From CAZMRF01 sp964568735 (GTDB lineage Bacteria > Acidobacteriota > Polarisedimenticolia > JACPZX01), in assembly GCA_964568735.1 (NCBI GenBank), contig CAZMRF010000015.1, forward strand, positions 17,738-81,737: a DNA stretch of 64,000 bases, written 5' to 3'. Shown piece after piece: positions 27,504 to 36,873 of the stretch (the first letter of the stretch is position 1; every line of letters starts with the position of its first letter). A program made the position numbers and the translations under genes. The notes under the pieces were generated by a model, which did not search any database, had not been told where the DNA came from, and saw nothing but the letters and a program-made list of their open reading frames with translations.

Positions 27504-28472
27504 CTACCTGATCGCAATCGGATTGACGATCGCCTGTACGGCGCCGGTGATGCGCGGCGGGCCGAGCGTGAACAGGAACTCCCAGGCCTGGTCCTTCACC
27601 ATCTCCTCGGTATTCATGTTCTCCAGGACGTGGATGCCATTGGACGGAAGGAGGATCTGGTGCACCTCGAAGATCCCGGCATTCTCCTCGAACGGAATCA
27701 CGTCCAGGCCCCATGTGTCGGCGCCGACCATCGCCACCCCGAGCGATGCGAGATGCCTCGCCCCTTCGCGGCCCAAGCCGGGCTCGGCAGCGGCGTAGCG
27801 CTGGTTGTCCTTCCCGATCAGCTTCGTCCAGCCGGTGTAGAAGAGCACCACGTCACCCTTCTCGATGGGTCCGACGCCCTGGCGCTTCATCGCGCCTTCA
27901 ATCTCCGCGCGGTTGAAGGCCGTGCCTTCCTTGACGATGTCGGCGCCGAAGTAGCCGGCCATGTCCAGCAGCACGCCCCGCGTGGCGATCGCGGGCACGT
28001 TCTCGATGCCGAGCTTCTTCAGGCCGTCGGTCATCGCGAAATCGCCGGCCTTGTTGCAATTGAAATAGAGATTGTCGATGCCGATGTGGCCGAGGCCGTC
28101 GATCTGCGAGCCGATGCCGGCCCAGCCGGCGATGACGTCGTCGTTGTAGGTGGTCTTCGTCGGTCCGATGGTCGCTCCGGCGACCTGGCCCGGCTGGACG
28201 ATGGTGATCGCGAAGGTGCGCGGCGGGTAGGCGGGCGTGTCCTTGTTCGTCTCGATGCCGAGGCGGTAGGCCTTGCCGCGCGTCACGAGCTTCGAGGCGG
28301 CGAGCGTCTTCGCAGGCGTCACGTAGTTGAGGTTGCCGACCTCATCGTCCGGTCCGAACCTGGAAGCCGTCGGGCAGCCTTGCTGCTGAGCCTGGGCAGC
28401 GCCGGCGGCCAAGACTGCTGCGACGCCGCATGACGCGAGCCACCTCGCCGGGCGATGGGGGATGAATGTCAC
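27504..28472 (-). CDS. Exported cyclase-family (kynurenine formamidase-like) hydrolase
   Basis: A 322-residue protein of the cyclase family (PF04199), which includes metal-dependent arylformamidases. A signal peptide (ARWLASCGVAAVLAAGAAQA) is followed by GPDDEVGNLNYVTP and the metal-site region IGSQIDGLGHIGID, a variant of the usual HxGTHxDxPxH motif in which the first His is not evident. MLVGADTWGLDVIPF and HQILLPSNGIHVLENM complete the fold. GTG 28472 is chosen because AAGGAG lies 7 bp upstream; ATG 28505 is upstream but lacks a site. It is convergent with the ketosynthase operon and seems unrelated to it. The sequence style is proteobacteria-like, so transfer is possible. Confidence 0.8.
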   Translation of the reverse strand: MTFIPHRPARWLASCGVAAVLAAGAAQAQQQGCPTASRFGPDDEVGNLNYVTPAKTLAASKLVTRGKAYRLGIETNKDTPAYPPRTFAITIVQPGQVAGATIGPTKTTYNDDVIAGWAGIGSQIDGLGHIGIDNLYFNCNKAGDFAMTDGLKKLGIENVPAIATRGVLLDMAGYFGADIVKEGTAFNRAEIEGAMKRQGVGPIEKGDVVLFYTGWTKLIGKDNQRYAAAEPGLGREGARHLASLGVAMVGADTWGLDVIPFEENAGIFEVHQILLPSNGIHVLENMNTEEMVKDQAWEFLFTLGPPRITGAVQAIVNPIAIR

Positions 28473-28671
28473 GGTCCTCTCCTTGTTACGGCCGCGAGTT
28501 GCCATTGTCCATGTCCGACATGATCAGCCAGCGACCGTCGACTCCCCTTGCGCGGCGTTTCTCCGAGCGGCGAGGCCGCAGCCGATGGATGCCGATCCAG
28601 GCAGGAGACCGAACCGTTCGACATTGGTCATCGGCATCGCGGGTCCCTTCGGATCGGTTGTCGGAGGCATT

Positions 28672-30228
28672 CTACAACCACTCGAATGGACGGGGAGCAG
28701 CAGCGTGCGACTTCAGGAGTGACAGTCGATCTACCTTGCCCCGCGGGGTGCGCGGAATTCGGCGCACGAATCTGAAGGCGCGGGGCTGCTCGTGGCGCGA
28801 TAGGCGGCGCGCGAGTTCACTGCGGATCCGGGGCTCGTCCATCCCGCCTCGCGCCACGACCCAGGCCATGACCTGCTCGCCGCGAAGCGGATCGGCGACG
28901 CCCATCACGGCCGCGTCCGCCACTCCGCCGAGGTCGAGGAGCGCCCGCTCCACGTCGTCGGGATTCACCTTCCGGCCCGCGACGTTGATGAGCGAGGAGA
29001 GGCGTCCAGTGAGATGAAGGCGGCCTCGCTCGTCGAGCCTGCCGATGTCGGAGGTGCGCAAGCGGCCCTTCGCGAGGTCTGGAGAGCTCGTGGGGAAGTA
29101 CCTCGAAGCCACGGCGGGACCGGTGACGACGACGCGACCCTCTCCGGGCCGGAGGCCCTGAAGCCCGCGACGGTCGATCGTGATCGTCACGCCGGGAAGA
29201 GGCGTTCCGGAGAACCCTGCCTCGGCTGGGCCACCGGTCTCGTCGTCGAAGGCGATTCCCCCGGTCTCGCTGGATCCGTAGAAGTTGTGGACGGGCACTC
29301 CGAACCGGGTGCGGAAGGTTGCCGCGGTCGCCGGAGGGAGCGGCGCGGCGGCCGAGATGCAGAGGCGCAGACCGTGCTGCCGTGTCGGTGAAATGCCCCG
29401 GCGTCGCGACGCGGCGTCGGGGTGGCGCGCGAGGAGATCGAGCAGGTAGGGGACGGCAGCCAGGACGACGGGTCGTCTCGACCGCAGGGCGCGCAGGATG
29501 AGCGCGGGCAGGGGCCGCGCGAGTAGGAGCGCCGGGGTCCCCTGCATCACGAGCGGCAGGACGACGTTGTCGAAGCCATAGGAGTGGCTCAGGGGGATGG
29601 CGGCCAGGTTCGTATCCTCGGGGCGGATCCCCATCTTCCTCACGATCGCTCGCCCGTCGGCCGCGGCCTGCGCCGCGGTCACGACCGCCCCGCGCGGAGC
29701 GCCTGTCGATCCGGACGTCATCCGGATTATGGCGGCGCCGGGAAGCGTCGCGGCGTGGTTGCCTCGAGCCACTGTCCCTCGCGGTTCTAGCCGCGAATCC
29801 GTTGAGTCTGTGCCGTTGCGCGATGCCATGACTCGCGGCCCGCGGCCCGTCTCCGCCATCCTGGGGGTGTTGCGCGTCTCCATGACGCGCAGGCCGCGGC
29901 GGCCTGTCCGGATCTCAACTGCGGGCGCGAAGGCGGATCGGATACGTTCGAGCTCGCCCTGCGTGTGGGTCTCCTCGATGGGAAGGACCACCGCGTCGAG
30001 GGACCACAGCGCGAGGACCGCATCGATGAAGGCGGGGCGGTTCCCCGTCGCGACGAGCCCGATCGAGCCGCGCCCTACCCCGCGGCTCTTCAGATCGGCG
30101 GCGAGGCGGCCGGCCCGCCGGAGGAGATCGCAACCAGTGAGCCATCTCCCATCGGGTCCTTCGCGCAGAAGAGGCCGGCCGGGCTCGTTCTCTGTGAGGC
30201 GTGCGAATCGCTGGAAGAGAGAGTTCAT
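28672..30228 (-). CDS. AMP-dependent acyl/aryl synthetase (ANL superfamily)
   Basis: A 518-residue adenylating enzyme that activates a carboxylic acid as acyl-AMP and passes it to CoA or a carrier protein. It has the phosphate loop RMTSGSTGAPRGAV, LSHSYGFDNVVLP, the adenine motif NFYGSSETGG, TSDIGRLDERG, and the C-terminal lysine in IPRTPRGKVDRLS. It has no fused carrier domain. APE clusters usually include an AMP-ligase (ApeH) that loads the aryl starter onto ACP; none lies in the main operons here, so this gene is the best local candidate. It faces away from the KS operon, so the link is inferential. Confidence 0.88.
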   Translation of the reverse strand: MNSLFQRFARLTENEPGRPLLREGPDGRWLTGCDLLRRAGRLAADLKSRGVGRGSIGLVATGNRPAFIDAVLALWSLDAVVLPIEETHTQGELERIRSAFAPAVEIRTGRRGLRVMETRNTPRMAETGRGPRVMASRNGTDSTDSRLEPRGTVARGNHAATLPGAAIIRMTSGSTGAPRGAVVTAAQAAADGRAIVRKMGIRPEDTNLAAIPLSHSYGFDNVVLPLVMQGTPALLLARPLPALILRALRSRRPVVLAAVPYLLDLLARHPDAASRRRGISPTRQHGLRLCISAAAPLPPATAATFRTRFGVPVHNFYGSSETGGIAFDDETGGPAEAGFSGTPLPGVTITIDRRGLQGLRPGEGRVVVTGPAVASRYFPTSSPDLAKGRLRTSDIGRLDERGRLHLTGRLSSLINVAGRKVNPDDVERALLDLGGVADAAVMGVADPLRGEQVMAWVVARGGMDEPRIRSELARRLSRHEQPRAFRFVRRIPRTPRGKVDRLSLLKSHAAAPRPFEWL

Positions 30229-30386
30229 AGCGCGATGGAGCGCAACGACGGAGGTGGAACGAGGCGGCGGGAGGCGTCATCGACCGACCGTTGCGCGCCC
30301 CGGCCCGCATCCCTGGCCCCGCTAAACGCTGTGTTAGACTCGCTTCCCGGCGCCGCGCAGCCGCGCGGACGCTCAAGGAGCATCGC

Positions 30387-31373
30387 GTGGATCAACCGAG
30401 GCTGCGCAAGGCCGACCTGCACGTCCACACGGTCTTCTCGCGCTTCCGGCACCTGAAGATCCTCAAGGCCAGGGACTCCTACAACGACCCGCTCCGCGTC
30501 TACGAGCGCTGCCGGGAGATTGGCTGCGACTACGTCGCCATCACCGATCACGACACCATCGACGGCGCGCTCGACCTCCTCTCCGCGCGGCCCGAGCTGG
30601 AACCCACGGTCATCATCGGCGAGGAGGTGGAGACCCGCTTTCCGGAGAGCGGGCAGTGGGTGCACGTCAATGTCCTCGGGGTGAACGAGGCCATCCACGC
30701 GGATCTCCAGCGCGCGCGGGGAAGCATCTACGACCTCGTGGCCTGCCTGAGGGAGAAGGATCTCTGCCACTTCCTCAACCACCCCTTCCAGAGCTACAGG
30801 CTTCAGAACCGGCCGATGGCCTACATTGAAGCCATCCTCGGCCTCTTCACGCACGTGGAGGTCGGCAACGGAACACTCCCGCGGGCTCAGAACAGGGCGG
30901 TCGCCGGGATCGTCGAGCACGCGCGGCGCCTCGGAGTGACCCGCTTCGGCGTGGGCGGCAGCGACGCTCACGGCCTGCGCCCGATAGGCGCCTTCGTGAC
31001 GCTCGCCCCCGGTGAAACCAAGGATGTATGGATCCGCTCCGTGATGCGCGGCGAGTGCCTGGTGGCGGGGCGCGAGATCGGCTTCCGGGGGCTCGTGGGG
31101 GAGATCTACGGGATTGTCGGCCGCTACTACGGCCACCTCGCGGCTCCCGGAGGGTGCGATGAGATGAGCGCCGGCAACCTGGCCGCAGCGGCCGGCTTCG
31201 TGCCCGCCAGCCTCATGGGCGTGCCCCTGATCGCGCCCGCGATCATCTGGGCGGGCACCTCCGCGGTCAGCGCGCTGGCGCATCACTCGATGAGGCGGGC
31301 CGCCGAGCGTGCCCTGGATCCGCGTGCCCTGCCGGCAGGCCGCTCAGGAGCTCGCGCAGTCCCACGGGCGTGA
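30387..31373 (+). CDS. PHP-domain metal-dependent phosphoesterase
   Basis: A 328-residue protein with PHP-family metal motifs: DLHVHT (10-15), ITDHDT, the HxxH-like FLNHPF and GGSDAHG. PHP proteins hydrolyse phosphoesters such as nucleotides, histidinol phosphate or nucleic acid ends using two or three metals; this subtype with VGNGTLPRAQN is usually annotated as a metal-dependent phosphoesterase of unknown substrate. GTG 30387 follows AAGGAG and starts MDQPRLRKADLHVH; the longer frame upstream is not conserved in style. Residues ~250-300 include a hydrophobic segment (PLIAPAIIWAGTSAVSALA). The tail overlaps the convergent deacetylase gene by 107 bp. Confidence 0.85.
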   Translation: MDQPRLRKADLHVHTVFSRFRHLKILKARDSYNDPLRVYERCREIGCDYVAITDHDTIDGALDLLSARPELEPTVIIGEEVETRFPESGQWVHVNVLGVNEAIHADLQRARGSIYDLVACLREKDLCHFLNHPFQSYRLQNRPMAYIEAILGLFTHVEVGNGTLPRAQNRAVAGIVEHARRLGVTRFGVGGSDAHGLRPIGAFVTLAPGETKDVWIRSVMRGECLVAGREIGFRGLVGEIYGIVGRYYGHLAAPGGCDEMSAGNLAAAAGFVPASLMGVPLIAPAIIWAGTSAVSALAHHSMRRAAERALDPRALPAGRSGARAVPRA

Positions 31374-32100
31374 GGCCGCGCTGCCTGAGTCCCCGCCCGA
31401 TCGTTCGCGCCAGCTCCGGCGCCATCGGGATCCCCGCGGCCGCGAGCCCCTCGTGAAGGAGGATGATCTCTCCACTGCGCGCGCGCGCGAGCACCCTCCG
31501 GGCGACGGACGCGGGCCTTCTCAGGACCGTGTCCCAGGATCGGGTGGACCATGTGACCTGCCGCAGGCCATGCGCCGCGAGAGCCTCCCTCAGGTATACG
31601 TTCTTGTGCCCCATCGGGGGCCGGAACCATGCGGGAGCGCGGCCCGTGATCCCGGCGAGCGTCTCCTGCGCCTCACCCACCTCGCGCAGGACGCGCCTCC
31701 TCCCGGCGGCGGCCCAGGTGACGGGGTGCGTCTGGGTGTGGTTGCCGAGAGTATGACCGTCGCCTTCGATGCGGCGGATCACCCCCGGATCGGCCGCGGC
31801 CCGGGCACCCACGACGAAGAAGGCCGCGCGGATTTCCTCCGCGCCGAGCACGTCGAGAAGGGCGCGCGTCTCGTCCCCGCGGGGGCCGTCATCGAAGCTC
31901 AGCGTCACGGTGGCCTGCTCGAGGGGCCCTCTGCTGACGTTCGGAGCGTAGATCGTGCCGCCCGGCCTCAGCAGCGTCCAGAGGAATGCCGCGTGGAGCG
32001 CAGCCCACGTCCCGACGAGCGCGGGCGCCGCAGCGGGCAGGAGCGGGGCCGCGAGCGGCAGCGCCGTGGATGCGATCATGAAGCGGCCGAGGGGATGCAT
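31267..32100 (-). CDS. Polysaccharide deacetylase (NodB/CE4 family)
   Basis: A 277-residue protein with one or two N-terminal hydrophobic segments (10-45) and a NodB domain: TLSFDDGP with D70/D71, the metal His pair H121/H125 in GNHTQTHP, FRPPMGH and a late LLHEG. Members deacetylate N-acetylglucosamine residues in peptidoglycan, chitin-like or lipid-linked glycans, here presumably in the periplasm. The start has no clear ribosome site and might be an internal ATG. It is convergent with the PHP gene, and their coding ends overlap by 107 bp; both overlapped tails look non-conserved. Confidence 0.85.
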   Translation of the reverse strand: MHPLGRFMIASTALPLAAPLLPAAAPALVGTWAALHAAFLWTLLRPGGTIYAPNVSRGPLEQATVTLSFDDGPRGDETRALLDVLGAEEIRAAFFVVGARAAADPGVIRRIEGDGHTLGNHTQTHPVTWAAAGRRRVLREVGEAQETLAGITGRAPAWFRPPMGHKNVYLREALAAHGLRQVTWSTRSWDTVLRRPASVARRVLARARSGEIILLHEGLAAAGIPMAPELARTIGRGLRQRGLTPVGLRELLSGLPAGHADPGHARRPASSSDAPAR

Positions 32101-32177
32101 GGGGAGCGCGTGGATCGATCCGTCGGATTCGGCGTGAACGGGCGGCTCATTATAGCCGGGGTTTTCATGGAGCGGCC

Positions 32178-34745
32178 GTGAGTCTCTCCTTCGAGAGCCT
32201 GGGGCGCTTCGCGACGCGCAGGAGCGGGGTCGTCATCGGGATCTACCTGCTCGTCAGCCTCGCCCTGCTCTGGAAGGGAAGCACCATCAGGCTGGAGACC
32301 TCGCTCGCCGAGCTTCTCCCGCGTGACAACAGGGCGGCCCGGGACTTCCGCGATCTCCTCGAGGAGAAGGGCACGCTCGACCGGCTCTTCGTCTCCATCG
32401 CCCTCGATCCGGCGCCGGAGGATCCGGACGAAGGCCTCGAAGCCCTCGTGGCTGCGGCCGAGAGGCTGGCCGGCGAGCTGAGAGCCTCGGGGCTCGTCGG
32501 TTCGGCGCGCTGGGGGGTCGAGGCCGACGAGCTGTCGCAGCTCTCCATCCGCGCCGTCGCCCACCTTCCGGTGCTCATCGACGCGGCGAAGGCCGATGCC
32601 GTGGCCGAGCGGCTCGGGGCCGCCTGGATCCGCGAGAGGGTTGCGGCCATCGGAGCGCGGGCGAGGATGCCCGGCTTCATGGGCCCCATCGAGGAGCTGG
32701 CAGCCCGCGATCCCCTGCGCCTCCTGGAGCTTGCAGGCCCGGGGGCCGGGACCATCGAGGGCTTCCGGCCCGATCCCGAATCGGGGCTCTTCCTTTCTCG
32801 CGACGGGCGCAGGCTTCTCCTCGTGGCGCAGGCCTCCGAGCCCCCCACCCGCATCGCCTTCAGCCACCGCCTCTTCGATGCGCTGCTCGCCGCGGAGGCT
32901 TCCACGCGGGCCGCCGCTCCCGGCACGGGGCTGATCTTCGATCATGCGGGGGGCCACCTCTTCGCGCTCGAGGACGAGCGTCGCATCCGCCATGACGCCG
33001 CCTTCACGACCGCATTCTCACTCGCCGGGATTGCGCTCATCTACCTCTTCGTGATCCGGCGGCCCGCTCTCTGGCTCGTCGTGCTCCTGCCGCTCACGAT
33101 GACGACCATCTGGACGCTCGGGCTGGCAGCCATCTACCCGGGCAGGCTCAACATGATCACCGTGGCCTTCGCGGCGATCCTCCTGGGGATCGGCGACGAC
33201 GCGATGATCCACATGTACCTGCGCGAGAGGCAGGAGCGAAGCGCGGGGCTCGAGGCGCCGCACTCCGCCGTCGCGGCGCTCGCTGGAACGGGCCGCGCGA
33301 TCACCGTGGCCACGCTCACCACCGCGGCCGCCTTCCTCTCGCTGTCGTTCGTGCAGTTCCGCGGCCTGGCCGAGCTGGGCATCATCTCCGCGGTCGGCAT
33401 GTTCACGCTCCTGGTGGGAGTGATCTTCTTCTTCCCCGCCGCGCTCGCGGTCCTGTCTCGCAAGCCCGAAAGCCCGAGGTCGCCCTCGTTGCGGATGCCC
33501 CTGGGCGCGATCCTCGCGCTGCACGACGCATGCCGCTCCAGGAGGAAGCAGGTCCTCATCGCCGCGGCCGCGGGGACCGCCGTCATGCTCTACCTCGCGC
33601 TGGGGATGGAGGTATCGACCGATCTCCGCTCGATCCGGGGCGAAGATCCTGCCGCGGCGGCGACGCAGCGGGTCATGGGCCCCTTTGAAGGCGGCGCCTT
33701 CGAGACGATGGTGATCCTGCATGGCGCCCGGGCAGAGGGAGAGACGGCGGGAAGCCTCGACGCAGCGCTCCTCGAAGCTCACCGCCTGCTGTCCTTCTGC
33801 GGGAGAGGCCTGGAGGAGGGATGGCTCGGCGGCTGCGACAACCCCGCGGCCCTCGTTCCGCCGCGTCGCGTGCAGGAGGCGCGCCACGCAGCGCTGGGAG
33901 GGCTGCCCTGGGAGCGGGCGGCTGCGATCCTCGAGGAGGAGGCGGGGAGCGCCGGGATGGATCCCGCCTTCTTCTCGGAGTTCACGACGGCGGCCCGGCG
34001 CTACGGAGACTTCGAGTCCGTGCTCGTCGTGGCGGAGCCAGGGTGGTTCGGGCCCGCCGGCATGCCCCGGACGCGCATCTACTTCCGCGACCCGACCGAT
34101 GCGCCTCACATCGCACGGGGAGTCGAGGAGGCCCTGGGGAACCCTGAGGCGCGGATCGCTTCCGTCGCCCTTCTCTCGCACGACCTCGGCGAGATCATCG
34201 CGGCCGACTTCCGGAAGGCGGCCGTGCTCGTCGCCCTCGCCGTCGCCCTCCTCTCCCTCGCCGCCTTCCGTGCCATCGGTGTCCTGATCGTGACGCTGAC
34301 TCCCGTGGCCGTCGGAACGATCTGGCTCCTCGGCACGGCGCGCCTGGCCGGCGTGGAGCTCGACTTGATGAGCCTGATGGGAATGCCGGTGGTCTTCGGC
34401 CTGGGCGTGGACTACGGGGTCTACATCGTGGATCGCTGGTCGAGGGAGGGGCGCGATCCTCGCTCGGCGCTGGCGGCGGTCGGCCCCGCGGTGCTGGTGA
34501 CGGGGCTGACCACGCTCGCGGGCTTCGCGGCGCTTCTCGGTGCGGAGCTGGCGGGGCTGCGCAGCCTCGGCTTCGCCGTGGTTGCCGGCACCGGCTACAC
34601 GCTGGTCGCAGCGCTGATCATCCTCCCCTTGCTCCTCCCGATTGGCGCGCGGAGCGGCGACCACCCTCTCCGGCGCGCCGTGCTCGATCCCGGGCCGGCC
34701 GCGGGGGCGCCCGCAACCGGCGCCGCCCGCGAAGCCCTGCCGTAG
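32178..34745 (+). CDS. MMPL/RND-family transporter
   Basis: An 855-residue membrane protein with the RND duplication: TM1 near residues 15-35, a large periplasmic loop, five TMs (~270-430) including GIGDDAMIHMYL, a second single TM (QVLIAAAAGTAVMLYLALG), another loop, then five TMs with GLGVDYGVYIVDRWS. The paired GxGxDxx motifs carry the acidic residues used for proton coupling. It resembles the MMPL exporters that APE clusters use to move lipid-linked pigment to the outer membrane, and the window has a second one at 46056. GTG 32178 has GGAG upstream. It stands alone between convergent neighbours. Confidence 0.88.
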   Translation: MSLSFESLGRFATRRSGVVIGIYLLVSLALLWKGSTIRLETSLAELLPRDNRAARDFRDLLEEKGTLDRLFVSIALDPAPEDPDEGLEALVAAAERLAGELRASGLVGSARWGVEADELSQLSIRAVAHLPVLIDAAKADAVAERLGAAWIRERVAAIGARARMPGFMGPIEELAARDPLRLLELAGPGAGTIEGFRPDPESGLFLSRDGRRLLLVAQASEPPTRIAFSHRLFDALLAAEASTRAAAPGTGLIFDHAGGHLFALEDERRIRHDAAFTTAFSLAGIALIYLFVIRRPALWLVVLLPLTMTTIWTLGLAAIYPGRLNMITVAFAAILLGIGDDAMIHMYLRERQERSAGLEAPHSAVAALAGTGRAITVATLTTAAAFLSLSFVQFRGLAELGIISAVGMFTLLVGVIFFFPAALAVLSRKPESPRSPSLRMPLGAILALHDACRSRRKQVLIAAAAGTAVMLYLALGMEVSTDLRSIRGEDPAAAATQRVMGPFEGGAFETMVILHGARAEGETAGSLDAALLEAHRLLSFCGRGLEEGWLGGCDNPAALVPPRRVQEARHAALGGLPWERAAAILEEEAGSAGMDPAFFSEFTTAARRYGDFESVLVVAEPGWFGPAGMPRTRIYFRDPTDAPHIARGVEEALGNPEARIASVALLSHDLGEIIAADFRKAAVLVALAVALLSLAAFRAIGVLIVTLTPVAVGTIWLLGTARLAGVELDLMSLMGMPVVFGLGVDYGVYIVDRWSREGRDPRSALAAVGPAVLVTGLTTLAGFAALLGAELAGLRSLGFAVVAGTGYTLVAALIILPLLLPIGARSGDHPLRRAVLDPGPAAGAPATGAAREALP

Positions 34746-34751
34746 GCGGAG

Positions 34752-35678
34752 TCAGCCCGTTGGCGTCAAGTCGTGGCCCGGCGGCACTCTCGGAAGCGAT
34801 CCTCGAACGGCGCTGGCGAGCGCGGCGTAGGCCCACACCGCGGCGGTCCCTGCGATGAGGGTTGCCGCGAGAGAGAGCCAGAAGGGCCCATCGGCGCCGG
34901 TCTCCCAGATGAGCGGAGCCGGAGTCGAAGATGTCTGCCACTCCGAGCGGCCGCGCACGAAGAAGTCAATGGCGCTCAGGACGTTCCCACCGGCGTGAAG
35001 GAGCATGCTCGGCAGGATCGAATTCGTCAGGTAGGCCAGCGCACCGTAAACGGCGGCGACCGCGACATAGTACGGCATCAGGACCAACGTGACTTCCGGG
35101 TGCGTGAAATGACCTAGGCCGAAGACGATCCCCGTCGCCAGGATCGCGATCACCGGCCCGTGGCGGCGTTCGATCGGTCCCTGCATGTAGCCGCGGAACG
35201 CCGACTCCTCGACGACGCCGGCAACCGCGGCACTCATGAGCACCCACAGTGCGACGGTAACGACCGGGTACTTCGAAACGTCGAGATCCTGCTGCTGGGG
35301 GAGCGTGACGATCCGGCTCATGACTTGCTGCAAGAACACGACCGCCGCGATGCCGAGGACGCCAGAAAGAAGCGCCATCCCCCAGACCTCTTCGGATAGG
35401 CTGTTCGCGCGGCAATTCCTGCGCCGTACCTCCGAGGTCGAGCGGGGCCAGCCCGATCCCCGGACGTAGCGCCAGAAAAGCCACAGGTACAGCGCGGTCG
35501 GCGGCACGGCCCACGGCACGGCGCCCCAGAACCTCGAGTTGATCGACACGAGAAGGGCCCAGGGCACGGTGCCAGCCGTGGCCACCACGATGCCCGTGAG
35601 GACTGCCCGGACAGCGACAGGGAGGCGCCGCCAGATCGCAATCAAATGGGCGCTAAAGGAGAGAGGTTTCAAGCACAC
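34752..35678 (-). CDS. CPBP-family intramembrane metalloprotease (CAAX/bacteriocin-processing type)
   Basis: A polytopic protein of about 308 residues (some seven hydrophobic segments) with the ABI/CPBP signature: E157-E158-x3-R162 in VVEESAFRGYMQG, H190 in FGLGHFTHP, and LLHAGGN for the third motif. Such enzymes cleave within membranes; bacterial roles include bacteriocin self-immunity and processing. The start is uncertain: GTG 35678 is the first plausible one, with no good ribosome site, while the frame stays open well upstream over the sialidase-like gene. It is convergent with the MMPL gene, 6 bp apart. Confidence 0.8.
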   Translation of the reverse strand: MCLKPLSFSAHLIAIWRRLPVAVRAVLTGIVVATAGTVPWALLVSINSRFWGAVPWAVPPTALYLWLFWRYVRGSGWPRSTSEVRRRNCRANSLSEEVWGMALLSGVLGIAAVVFLQQVMSRIVTLPQQQDLDVSKYPVVTVALWVLMSAAVAGVVEESAFRGYMQGPIERRHGPVIAILATGIVFGLGHFTHPEVTLVLMPYYVAVAAVYGALAYLTNSILPSMLLHAGGNVLSAIDFFVRGRSEWQTSSTPAPLIWETGADGPFWLSLAATLIAGTAAVWAYAALASAVRGSLPRVPPGHDLTPTG

Positions 35679-35758
35679 CCCAGCCCATGCCCTGGTCGAG
35701 GGTCGGCTGACATGAGCGGGAGCGCCTCGATATCCACGCCGGCTGGCCGCCGGCGCCG

Positions 35759-36871
35759 TCACACGATCGCGACCTTCACGCAGTTGACGGGAGGGAGCGA
35801 GTCGAAGAGGCAGCTCCACTCCTCGCCGCCGTCCCGTCCGATCCAGAGCTGACCCGTGGTCGTGCCGAAGTAGAGAGCGGGCGACTTGGCCTCGTCGATG
35901 TCCATGGCGTCGCGCAGGACGGTGAAGTAGCTCTCCTTCTTCGGGAAGCCCTTCGCGAGCCTCTTCCACGAATCCCCTCCGTTCTCGCTGCGCCAGACCG
36001 CGGGGGCGCCGTCGGGGCAGGTGCGCGTCATCGGCACGAGCGGCAGGACGTAGACCGTGTCGGGGTCGTGCGGGTGCACGACGATGGGGAAGCCGAAGTC
36101 GGAAGGCAGGCCCTTCGCGATCGATCGCCAAGATTGGCCGTGGTCGTCGCTGCGCAACACGCCGATGCCCGGCCGCCGGCCTCCGGGCCCATCCCATTCG
36201 GCCCAGCCGCCGTGGTTCTGCATGTAGAGCCTGCCGGGGGCGTCCTTGTGGCTCGCGATCTTGTGGACGCACTGGCCGAATTCGGGGTAGGGGTCGGGCG
36301 TGAAGCCGGCTCCCACGCCCTTGTTGGAGGCCGTGTACGTCGAGCCGCCGTCCTCGCTCAGGTAATGGCCGCCGGTCGAGATCCCGATGTGCACGCGGTT
36401 ACCCTCCCGCAGGATCGTGTGCAGGCAGAGGCCGCCATTGCCCGGCTGCCACTGCCGGGCGTGCGGATGGTTGCTGAGGCCGTCGACCATCTCCCATGAG
36501 TCGCCGCCGTCATTGCTCCTGAACAACGCAGCGGGCTCGACGCCGCACCACAGCTCCTTCTTGCCGCCTCCCGCCTCGAGCGACCAGATGTTGGCGAGCG
36601 CGCGCCCGTCTTCCTGCGGGAATGCGGGAGCCGACTTCGTCTCCTTGAACGTCTTGCCGAGGTCGGTCGAGCGCAGGACCTTCATGCCGAAGAAGGCGTT
36701 GCAGCTCGAGGCGTAGAGCCGCGGAGCGCCGCGCGTGTCGATGAGCGTCGAATAGACAGACACCCCCTGGCCGAAGGGCCCGCGCAGCGTGAAGCTTCGC
36801 CGGGCCTTTGCCGCCTCGGCAACGAAGACTCCCTTCTTGGTCCCGATGGTGACAATCACGCGCTCCGGCAT
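35759..36871 (-). CDS. BNR/Asp-box beta-propeller protein (exo-sialidase/sortilin-like)
   Basis: A 370-residue protein with repeated Asp-box signatures: RSTDLGKTF, RSNDGGDSW, SEDGGSTY, RSDDHGQSW and RSENGGDSW, spaced as in a beta-propeller. It starts directly with MPERVIVTIGTKKGVF, so there is no signal peptide. Sialidase-like catalytic residues (Arg triad, Glu/Tyr) are not evident, so a glycosidase role should not be assumed. ATG 36871 is chosen: the AGGAGG that encodes the Gly-Gly end of the upstream MoaD-like protein is its ribosome site. The pair is almost certainly translationally coupled, implying a shared function. Confidence 0.85.
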   Translation of the reverse strand: MPERVIVTIGTKKGVFVAEAAKARRSFTLRGPFGQGVSVYSTLIDTRGAPRLYASSCNAFFGMKVLRSTDLGKTFKETKSAPAFPQEDGRALANIWSLEAGGGKKELWCGVEPAALFRSNDGGDSWEMVDGLSNHPHARQWQPGNGGLCLHTILREGNRVHIGISTGGHYLSEDGGSTYTASNKGVGAGFTPDPYPEFGQCVHKIASHKDAPGRLYMQNHGGWAEWDGPGGRRPGIGVLRSDDHGQSWRSIAKGLPSDFGFPIVVHPHDPDTVYVLPLVPMTRTCPDGAPAVWRSENGGDSWKRLAKGFPKKESYFTVLRDAMDIDEAKSPALYFGTTTGQLWIGRDGGEEWSCLFDSLPPVNCVKVAIV

Positions 36872-36873
36872 CT

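Noticed and set aside
35759..36871. Calling the BNR propeller an exo-sialidase
   Set aside because: Asp boxes are only a fold marker; the sialidase catalytic residues and a signal peptide are not evident.
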